A stretch of DNA of 9,945 nucleotides, taken from Rhodoferax sp. GTDB taxonomy: Bacteria; Pseudomonadota; Gammaproteobacteria; Burkholderiales; Burkholderiaceae_C. Every line of letters begins with the position of its first letter. Within the stretch, counting starts at the first letter, position 1. Positions 4,871-9,945 of this stretch are shown one piece after another. The DNA lies in NCBI GenBank assembly GCA_017880985.1, contig JADGRK010000065.1, positions 1 through 9,945 of the forward strand, read 5' to 3'. The notes under the pieces were generated by a model. That model searched no databases. It saw nothing but the letters and a program-made list of their open reading frames with translations, and was not told the DNA's origin. The position numbers and the translations under genes are program-made.

Positions 4871-7535
4871 GCGACAGGAAGATTTCTTTCGTGTCGGCTT
4901 CTGCGTCCAGCGCGGGGCGTTCCTGGAACCCCAGTGTTTTGGCAAGTTTGAGCATGCGTTCGTTGTAGTCCAGCACCGTAGCCACCATCCGCTGTGTCCC
5001 TTGAGTGCGCAGATAAGCGATCATTTTCTGCATCAGCAAAAGTCCCAAGCCACTGCCCTTGAGCTCAGAGCGCACGATCACGCCAAACTCCGCCTCGATA
5101 TTGTCAGGGTCTGCCACGGCACGCACTACGCCCAAGGTCTGCAATTGACCATCTGCTGGGTTGGCCAACGCGACAAATGCCATTTCGCGCGCGTAATCAA
5201 TTTGCACCAGTCGTGCCAACTCGCTACGTTCCATCGTACGCTTGCTGTAGAACACGCGCATCCGGACGTCTTCCGGGTCCAGCTGCTGCAAGAACGCCAT
5301 GTGTAGCGCCTCGTCCTCCGGTCGAATCGGGCGCAAAAACAAATTTCGCCCTTGCCACTGCACCGTCTCCTCAAGCTGCGAGGGATAGGGTCGGATCGCA
5401 AAATTACCGGCGCCAGCCGGGGCGGCGGCGCTCAGGCGAATCCGTGCATCGAGTGCGATAGCACCTTCAAAATTAACGATCAAGGGATTGATGTCAAGCT
5501 CGGCGATCTCGGGTATTTCGGCCAGCAACTGCGATACCGCCACCAGCACGCGGTGCAGCGCCGCTTCGTCCGCGGCGGGCGTGTCGCGCCAGCCAGCCAG
5601 CAGACGCGACACGCGCGTGCGTGATACCAAGGCCCGCGACAACGGTACGTTCAGAGGCGGCAGGGCCACTGCACGGTCGGCCAGGACCTCGACCGCTGTG
5701 CCACCTTGGCCAAACAAGATAACCGGGCCAAATACGCTGTCGATGGTGCTACCCACAATCAGCTCCTGGGCGTGCTGGCGTCGCACCATGGCCTGCACCG
5801 TGAAGCCCTGGACACGGGCTTGAGGGTGCTGACGCAGCACACGGGTGAGCATGGTTTGCGCGGCGGCGCGTACTTCCACCTCGTCCTGCAAATTGAGGGC
5901 CACGCCACCGACATCAGATTTGTGTGAAATATCGGCAGACAATATCTTCAGCACAACCGGGAATCCAATTGTTACCGCGGCTGTGGCGGCTTCTTCTGCG
6001 GTGGCGCCGACACGCTGGGTCGGTACCACCGGAATGCAGCAGGCGTCGAGCACCGCTTTGGCTTCGGGCTCGGTCAGCAACTCGCGGCCGTCGGCCAGCG
6101 CCTCGCGCACCAGTGTCTTGATGCGCGCCATGTCAGGGCACAAATCCGGCAGCAAGGCGGACGGCGCCTCGGTCAGTTCGGCCTGATTTTGCCGGTACTG
6201 CACCAGCATTGAAAATGCACGAACCGCTTGCTCGGGCGTATCAAAGTTGGCAATGCCGGCGTCTTGAAATATCTGGCGCGCCTCAGCGACTGATTTGTCA
6301 CCCAACCAGCAACTCATCAGGCGCGGTGGCGCTAACCTATCATGCTGCGCTAGCGGTACCAAGGCACGCGCAATCTCGGCGCTGGGAACAATCGCCGTTG
6401 GGGCGTGAATGAACAAAAGCGCACCCACCGCCGGATCATCGTTGAGCACCTTCAAAGCCTGCTCGTAACGCGCGACCGGGGCGTCACCAATGATGTCCAC
6501 CGGGTTGCCGTGTGACCAGTTGGGCGGTAGCACAGCATCAAGCTGTTGCCGTGTTGTATCGTTTAGTTCCGACAACTTCACGCCGGCAAAGGCCGCCGCG
6601 TCGGCGGCCATCACACCGGCACCGCCACCGTTGGTGAGGATGGTGATGGAATCGCTGGCATTGGTCCGGAAACGCGACAAAGTCTGGGCTGCCAAAAACA
6701 GCTCCTGCAGCGTATTGACCCGCAACATGCCGGCGCGGGCAATGGCCGCATCAAACACCATGTCGGAGCCGGCCAGCGCGCCGGTATGTGACGCCGCCGC
6801 CAATTGCCCCTGTGCGGAGCGCCCCGCCTTCACCACAATGACAGGTTTGTTGCGCGCCGCCGCACGCGCGGCCGACATGAATTTGCGTGGCGACTGAATC
6901 GATTCCGCGTATAACAAAATGGCGCGTGTTTTTGGGTCGCTGGCCAGGTAGTCCAGCATGTCGCCAAAGTCCACGTCGGCGTGTTCGCCAAGCGATACAA
7001 ATTGTGAAAACCCGATGCCCCGCCCTTGCGCCCAGTCCAGCATGGCGGTCACCAAGGCGCCGGACTGCGACACAAAAGCCAACTCACCGGGCAACGCATC
7101 AATGTGGGCAAAACTGGCGTTCAGGCCCTTGTGGGGTGCCAACAGCCCAATACAGTTGGGGCCCAGGATGCGCAGCAAGTGCGGCCGCGCCGCATCCAGC
7201 ATGGCCTGCTTCTGCACGCTATCCAGTCCTGAGGTCATGACCACGGCGGCATGGGTACCGAGTTGAGCCAACTCCTTGATCAACCCGGGCACGCTGGCCG
7301 GTGGTGTACAGATCAGTGCCAATGCCGGAACGACCGGCAAAGCACGGGCATGAGCCACGACCGGATACCCTCCAAGCTCACGGTACTTGGGGTTGACGGC
7401 GTACAGCCCGCCCCTGTAGCTGCCGTGGGTCAGGTTTTGCCAGACGGTGGCACCGACGCTGCCCAAGCGCTGTGAGGCACCGAAAACGGCGATTGAAGCC
7501 GGGTCTAACAGCGAGTCGAGGTGGCGGATGCTCAT
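4863..7535 (-). CDS. NDP-forming acyl-CoA synthetase fused to GNAT acetyltransferase (Pat/PatZ-like)
   Basis: The 890-residue protein has the domain order and length of Pat/PatZ (YfiQ, 886 residues), which acetylates lysines, notably shutting off acetyl-CoA synthetase. Domains in order are: CoA-binding Rossmann domain (about 1-130, FGAS near 18-21, GPNCIG 125-130); succinyl-CoA-ligase-like domains (about 150-450); ATP-grasp domain (about 475-700, with K530, SHKSDVGGV 537-545, FGQGGTAVEV 608-617, DINPL 681-685); and a C-terminal GNAT domain (about 730-890). The acetyl-CoA-binding loop is LKGSGLG at 825-831, preceded by acidic residues E814 and E816. SHTGALAGSD (249-258) keeps the histidine that is phosphorylated in ADP-forming acetyl-CoA synthetases, so acyl-CoA/ATP interconversion cannot be excluded. 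ATG 7535 lies 20 bp after the NnrU gene stop, suggesting an operon. The ribosome site is weak, so coupling is plausible. The target is unknown from this window. Confidence 0.9.
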   Translation of the reverse strand: MSIRHLDSLLDPASIAVFGASQRLGSVGATVWQNLTHGSYRGGLYAVNPKYRELGGYPVVAHARALPVVPALALICTPPASVPGLIKELAQLGTHAAVVMTSGLDSVQKQAMLDAARPHLLRILGPNCIGLLAPHKGLNASFAHIDALPGELAFVSQSGALVTAMLDWAQGRGIGFSQFVSLGEHADVDFGDMLDYLASDPKTRAILLYAESIQSPRKFMSAARAAARNKPVIVVKAGRSAQGQLAAASHTGALAGSDMVFDAAIARAGMLRVNTLQELFLAAQTLSRFRTNASDSITILTNGGGAGVMAADAAAFAGVKLSELNDTTRQQLDAVLPPNWSHGNPVDIIGDAPVARYEQALKVLNDDPAVGALLFIHAPTAIVPSAEIARALVPLAQHDRLAPPRLMSCWLGDKSVAEARQIFQDAGIANFDTPEQAVRAFSMLVQYRQNQAELTEAPSALLPDLCPDMARIKTLVREALADGRELLTEPEAKAVLDACCIPVVPTQRVGATAEEAATAAVTIGFPVVLKILSADISHKSDVGGVALNLQDEVEVRAAAQTMLTRVLRQHPQARVQGFTVQAMVRRQHAQELIVGSTIDSVFGPVILFGQGGTAVEVLADRAVALPPLNVPLSRALVSRTRVSRLLAGWRDTPAADEAALHRVLVAVSQLLAEIPEIAELDINPLIVNFEGAIALDARIRLSAAAPAGAGNFAIRPYPSQLEETVQWQGRNLFLRPIRPEDEALHMAFLQQLDPEDVRMRVFYSKRTMERSELARLVQIDYAREMAFVALANPADGQLQTLGVVRAVADPDNIEAEFGVIVRSELKGSGLGLLLMQKMIAYLRTQGTQRMVATVLDYNERMLKLAKTLGFQERPALDAEADTKEIFLSLI

Positions 7536-7555
7536 TGATCAACCCGGTTCAGGCA

Positions 7556-8134
7556 TCAACCCAACGGCCGCACGCCGATCAATAAGCCATGCAGCCACAG
7601 CGTCACAGCGACCCAGCCACCCACACCTAACGCGACGGTGATGCCGGTGGCACCCGCCGTGCCGCCAAGGTAGAGCTTGCCTTCAGCGCGGTCGCGCCGT
7701 CGAGCGGCGCTGAAATCGAAAATCGCCCAGATCAAAAAAGAACCAAACAACACGACATGAGAGACGTTGCCATTGGCCAGCAAATGCGCCAGCGCCCACA
7801 GCTTGACCCCCAGCACCATGGGATGGTGAAGCAGTTCTTTGATGCGGTTGCCGGGCACGTAAGCCGCTGCCAACAGCACGAACGCAATCAGGGTCAGAAG
7901 TGACGCCAGATGGCGCATGCCCACCGGCGGGGCCCACAGCTGGACTGGTTGCTGTCGTGCCAAGCCAAATCCCCATACGATTAACGCAAGACCGAACAGC
8001 GAAGCCACGGCGTATAGCCCCTTCCAGGCCAGATCACCGATGCGTGCTCGGGTTCTGGTGCGCCAGTCGTCAGCGACAATACGCACCGAGTGCACACCCA
8101 GAAAAATAATCAGCCCGAGAATCAAGTAGGTCAT
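7556..8134 (-). CDS. NnrU family membrane protein
   Basis: The 192-residue integral membrane protein belongs to the NnrU family. Six hydrophobic segments are visible (near 2-18, 38-58, 76-94, 105-120, 124-141 and 160-185). Histidines placed as in the family are H15 (LGVHS), H75, H103/H104 (LLHHP), H117 (LAHLLANGN) and H126. NnrU was named from a nitric-oxide/nitrite reduction locus, and the plant homologue Z-ISO is a heme-b zeta-carotene isomerase, so heme binding is a reasonable guess. No nitrogen-oxide or carotenoid genes are in view. ATG 8134 is preceded by AGGAG at a good distance; an in-frame upstream extension to 8356 crosses the promoter region and is rejected. It is the first gene of a likely operon with the Pat-like gene. 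A TATATT element (complement of 8205-8210) may be its -10, but no good -35 is seen. Confidence 0.88.
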   Translation of the reverse strand: MTYLILGLIIFLGVHSVRIVADDWRTRTRARIGDLAWKGLYAVASLFGLALIVWGFGLARQQPVQLWAPPVGMRHLASLLTLIAFVLLAAAYVPGNRIKELLHHPMVLGVKLWALAHLLANGNVSHVVLFGSFLIWAIFDFSAARRRDRAEGKLYLGGTAGATGITVALGVGGWVAVTLWLHGLLIGVRPLG

Positions 8135-8286
8135 AGGAACTCCTAAACAGTTAGGGACAGAGTTGGCCCACAAGGTCACCGAATTCAGCGGAGAAACATG
8201 TGCGAATATAACCATGATCCAAAACCGGGTTATGCGGCGATCCGATAAGTCACGACGCAAGCACTGAACTCTGCGTGTTGCAAAGT

Positions 8287-8357
8287 GCAATAATTGCGGC
8301 GATGCACCGCCTGTTGCATTGCGGGAAGGTTTGTTTACACTGCACTCCCGATGCAAT
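8287..8357. promoter_or_regulatory. Control region of the CBS gene with four GCAAT/ATTGC motifs
   Basis: GCAAT (8287-8291) and ATTGC (8293-8297) form an 11-bp palindrome around one A. ATTGC recurs at 8318-8322 and GCAAT at 8353-8357. A weak plus-strand sigma-70 promoter, TTGCAT (8314-8319), 16-bp spacer, TACACT (8336-8341), overlaps the third motif. The region lies between the divergent NnrU and CBS genes. A regulator recognising this word is possible but not shown. Confidence 0.3.
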
Positions 8358-8375
8358 AAATTAACTGGAGCTTTG

Positions 8376-8804
8376 ATGAAACCCGTTTCGGAATTGTTAA
8401 AAAATCGTGATGCAGCGGTTTTTCAGGTGAGCCCTTCGGTCACCGTTTTTGAGGCTCTGCGGCTATTGGCCGAGTATGGCGTCGGTGCCATGGCGGTCAT
8501 GGACCAGGGCAAGCTGGTTGGCCTGGTGTCAGAACGCGATTACACGCGCAAAGTTGCGCTACAAGGCAAGAATTCGAAAGAAACCACGGTGGCTGACATC
8601 ATGACCCGGGACGTCGTTACGGTCACGCCCAAGAGCGCGACGAGTGTCTGCATGACATTGATGAGTCAGAAAAAAATTCGCCACTTGCCGGTGCTCGATG
8701 GGACTGAAGTGGTGGGCATGATCTCGATTCGAGACATCATGGATGACATCATTGCCGACCAAGAGCAAACCATCACGCAGTTGACGAGTTACATCAGCAG
8801 TTAG
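8376..8804 (+). CDS. Two-CBS-domain regulatory protein
   Basis: The 142-residue protein consists of little more than a tandem CBS pair (Bateman module). The first domain spans about 8-62, with GAMAVMDQGKLVGLVSERD (37-55). The second spans about 74-132, with HLPVLD (103-108) and GMISIRD (114-120). Such stand-alone proteins bind adenine nucleotides and regulate partner enzymes or transporters; no catalytic domain is present. CTGGAG (8365-8370) lies 5 nt before ATG 8376, which decides the start over an upstream in-frame codon at 8319. It diverges from the NnrU-Pat operon. A functional link to that acetyl-CoA/ATP-dependent enzyme is only suggested by position. The partner is unknown. Confidence 0.88.
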   Translation: MKPVSELLKNRDAAVFQVSPSVTVFEALRLLAEYGVGAMAVMDQGKLVGLVSERDYTRKVALQGKNSKETTVADIMTRDVVTVTPKSATSVCMTLMSQKKIRHLPVLDGTEVVGMISIRDIMDDIIADQEQTITQLTSYISS

Positions 8805-9137
8805 TCGGTTGGGTACAGAGCTTGCCCACTTCGTGTGGCTCCGGTCTGTTCCGCAAGGCTAGGTCTGCAGGTTCTCATTCATGGCCCGAATTAGGGTCTA
8901 TAAGAATCAGCAAGATTCGGATCGATGTTGAGAATACGTTGAACCAGGTTCTGAAAATTGACCCGAAATCCCAATCAAAAATTTGCGCTCGGAATGTGAA
9001 CTTGCTTTTTAGGACTTTAGGCCATTGGACGCAGGGCCACTCGAAGACGAACGAACGCCTATTTTGGAGGGCATGGATTTGCTGGGTGTGTTGAAGCCAC
9101 GACTTGGCCTTAGTCTGAATCAGCGAGGCAAAGAATC
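8805..9137. other. 333-bp stretch without a recognisable gene
   Basis: This gap separates the CBS and YdaT-like genes. A 90-codon plus-strand frame (8822-9094, TTG start) crosses it but has no ribosome site and no recognisable sequence, so it is not called. Small inverted repeats are present: GAATC (8904-8908) with GATTC (8914-8918), competing with CCGAAT (8886-8891) and ATTCGG (8915-8920). Base composition is more A/T-rich than the flanking genes. A -35-like TTGACC (8958-8963) has no matching -10. I see no RNA gene. Confidence 0.5.
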
Positions 9138-9335
9138 ATGCCCTGGAACGCAGAATACTTCCCATCATCAATGCAGCATCTGAGCGAGGCCACGCGCCAA
9201 AAAGCCATTGAGATCGCCAACGCACTGCTGGCACAAGGCATGGACGAGGGCAAGGCAATCCGCATCGCTATCGCCAAGTCCAAGGAGTGGGCGTCACACC
9301 ACGGCCTGCCGATACGCGGCGAAAAGCAGAAGTGA
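9138..9335 (+). CDS. YdaT-like small stress-associated protein
   Basis: The 65-residue soluble protein reads MPWNAEYFPSSMQHLSEATR at its start, continues with KAIEIANALLAQGMDEGKAI and ends with a SKEWASHHGLP motif. This matches the small family around Bacillus YdaT, whose members are linked to general stress and often occur near stress genes. The molecular function is unknown. ATG 9138 has GAGG (9125-9128) 9 nt upstream. Its position before an Hsp20 gene fits a stress role. It is complete, not a fragment. The frame after its stop stays open into hsp20, which I regard as chance. Confidence 0.75.
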   Translation: MPWNAEYFPSSMQHLSEATRQKAIEIANALLAQGMDEGKAIRIAIAKSKEWASHHGLPIRGEKQK

Positions 9336-9350
9336 CATGAACAAATAGAC

Positions 9351-9477
9351 CCGCCAGCCTTTTCAGGGGCTGGCGGTGGTGGCGAGGACCCCGTGTCAGT
9401 TCGTCACACTGACACGTCTGGAGACGTCCTCATCCGTCTTGATGTGAGACACCAAGACTTAGTCCAATTGCGTGGAC
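9351..9477 (+). repeat. Array of four consecutive stem-loops after the YdaT-like gene
   Basis: Stem 1: CCGCCAGCC (9351-9359) with GGCTGGCGG (9368-9376), 9 bp. Stem 2: CGTGTCAGT (9392-9400) with ACTGACACG (9408-9416), 9 bp, enclosed by GAGGAC (9384-9389) with GTCCTC (9426-9431). Stem 3: GTCTTG (9436-9441) with CAAGAC (9453-9458), continuing after a mismatch as TGT/ACA around a 3-nt loop. Stem 4: GTCCA (9462-9466) with TGGAC (9473-9477). Stem 1 begins 15 bp after the gene's stop and could end its transcript, but no T-run follows. A structured 3' end or small RNA is possible. Confidence 0.5.
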
Positions 9478-9555
9478 CCCCCAGCTCCGTACCCTACTTG
9501 GACTGCCTGAGCAATCTTGGCAAAGTACAAATCAATGTTAATCAATTCTGGGCCA

Positions 9556-9582
9556 GTTTCATTGAGAATTCTCAAAAGAAAC
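9556..9582. repeat. Long imperfect palindrome, possible operator
   Basis: The perfect 14-bp palindrome TTGAGAATTCTCAA (9562-9575) is flanked by GTTTC (9556-9560) and GAAAC (9578-9582), which are also complementary. This gives 24 paired positions within 27 bp. It lies about 180 bp upstream of hsp20, beside the ATCAAT direct repeats. Size and symmetry suit binding of a dimeric regulator. No family is recognised. Confidence 0.4.
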
Positions 9583-9644
9583 TCATAACGCTTTGTCCGT
9601 GGATGCTCGGTCATCGATCCGGTGAAGCGGTGATGCCTCCCGAT

Positions 9645-9672
9645 CTTGACAATTCGCAAAGCCTCCCCGGTG
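9645..9672 (+). promoter_or_regulatory. Weak sigma-32-like promoter candidate for hsp20
   Basis: CTTGAC (9645-9650) resembles the heat-shock -35 box. CCCCGGTG (9665-9672), 14 bp further, shares the CCCC core of the -10 box (consensus CCCCAT-T). The fit in the second half of the -10 box is poor. Use would give a leader of roughly 85 nt before the hsp20 ATG. Confidence 0.25.
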
Positions 9673-9738
9673 GATCTGACTACGCTGAAAAACAGATCGC
9701 GCGCATGCCAATGCAACCGGTCTTTTTTCGTTCTACAG

Positions 9739-9757
9739 ACCTTTTAATTACTGAGGT
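9739..9757 (+). promoter_or_regulatory. Hairpin over the hsp20 ribosome-binding site (possible RNA thermometer)
   Basis: ACCTT (9739-9743) can pair with GAGGT (9753-9757), which contains the ribosome site GAGG (9753-9756), 8 nt before the ATG at 9765. The loop is 9 nt. U-rich pairing with the ribosome site is the principle of fourU-type thermometers common on hsp20 messages. The stem is only 5 bp, one a G-U pair, so this is suggestive. Confidence 0.3.
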
Positions 9758-9764
9758 ATTCATC

Positions 9765-9945
9765 ATGAGCAACCTACGTTTATTTGAACCGCGCTTGTTT
9801 GAGCCCGCGCTGAGCGATCCGTTTGACTCCATGTTCAAGCGCTTTATGGCCCCGATGATGGTGGAGTTGGAAAACGGCTTCCTCGACATTCGACTGGACG
9901 TGACAGAGATGGACGGCCTCTACAAGGTGCGCGCGGACATACCTG
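9765..9945 (+). CDS. Hsp20/alpha-crystallin small heat-shock protein, N-terminal part
   Basis: The first 60 codons are present; the gene continues beyond the window. The N-terminal arm contains a short tandem, LFEPRLFEPAL (6-16), then DPFDSMFKRFM. The alpha-crystallin domain begins at DIRLDVTEMDGLYKVRADIP (41-60), the usual Hsp20 opening strand region, which should be followed by PG. These proteins form oligomers that hold unfolding proteins without ATP. The start ATG 9765 has GAGG (9753-9756) upstream. The proximity of a YdaT-like stress gene fits a stress locus. Confidence 0.88.
   Translation, partial: MSNLRLFEPRLFEPALSDPFDSMFKRFMAPMMVELENGFLDIRLDVTEMDGLYKVRADIP

Larger units (their letters stand above)
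9336..9764. other. 429-bp intergenic region rich in inverted repeats before hsp20
   Basis: No gene is confidently present. The first part (9351-9477) holds a series of stem-loops and the middle part a long imperfect palindrome (9556-9582); both are listed separately. Direct repeats ATCAAT start at 9531 and 9541, exactly 10 bp apart. An 85-codon minus-strand frame (9459-9716, TTG start, no clear ribosome site) covers the middle; its product is not recognised. Near hsp20 there is a weak heat-shock-promoter-like pair and a hairpin over the ribosome site. Confidence 0.5.

Noticed and set aside
7528..7540. TTGATCAA at the Pat-like start as an FNR/Anr box.
   Set aside because: The two half-sites abut without the four-base spacer and overlap the start codon, so it is not a proper FNR-type site.
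8822..9094. 90-codon plus-strand frame in the gap after the CBS gene.
   Set aside because: TTG start, no ribosome site, and no recognisable composition or motif; probably an open stretch by chance.
9351..9477. Integron attC-like site or CRISPR-like array.
   Set aside because: The stems differ in sequence and spacing, there are no repeated units, no attC core sites and no integrase or cas genes in view.
9336..9764. The frame after the YdaT-like stop stays open and in phase into hsp20, suggesting a read-through fusion.
   Set aside because: The intervening translation is not protein-like, a normal ribosome site and ATG precede hsp20, and the stop TGA has no recoding signal that I can identify.

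Overview
The window looks like ordinary chromosomal DNA from a betaproteobacterium, most likely Burkholderiales/Comamonadaceae of the Rhodoferax or Polaromonas type. This placement is an inference. It rests on a moderately high GC content and on the gene set: RdgC, a DUF2788 small membrane protein, a cysteine-free glutaredoxin-like protein, and above all a rhodoquinone biosynthesis gene (rquA), which is patchily distributed but known from Rhodoferax-like bacteria. No rRNA, tRNA, insertion sequence, integrase or CRISPR array was found.

Left part (1-2473). A short leader rich in inverted repeats precedes a 65-residue DUF2892 membrane protein on the plus strand. It converges on two minus-strand genes: rdgC, then an AI-2E family (PerM/TqsA/YdiK-type) transporter 70 bp downstream of rdgC.

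Middle part (2474-4870). rquA is read away from rdgC on the plus strand. It may be preceded by a 75-codon reading frame that overlaps it by 4 bp. A secreted Spy/CpxP-like LTXXQ protein follows and ends at a strong hairpin. Converging on that hairpin from the other side is a glutaredoxin-fold protein without any cysteine. It is divergent from a 70-residue DUF2788 membrane protein.

Right part (4863-9945). The minus strand carries a probable two-gene operon: an NnrU-family membrane protein, then a long fusion of an NDP-forming acyl-CoA synthetase with a GNAT acetyltransferase, similar to Pat/PatZ (YfiQ) protein lysine acetyltransferases. Divergent from it is a two-CBS-domain regulatory protein. 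After a 333-bp stretch without a gene come a YdaT-like 65-residue protein, a 429-bp stretch crowded with inverted repeats, and the first 60 codons of an Hsp20/alpha-crystallin chaperone cut by the window end.

Theme. Several genes fit life under fluctuating oxygen and stress. Rhodoquinone supports fumarate-reducing anaerobic respiration. NnrU is associated with nitrogen-oxide metabolism in some bacteria. Pat-type acetyltransferases tune acetyl-CoA synthetase, CBS proteins sense adenine nucleotides, and Spy-like and Hsp20 proteins handle protein damage. They do not form one operon, and I see no clear novel multi-gene system. The best leads are the rquA variant SAM motif, the cysteine-free glutaredoxin, and the structured non-coding DNA upstream of hsp20 and around rquA.
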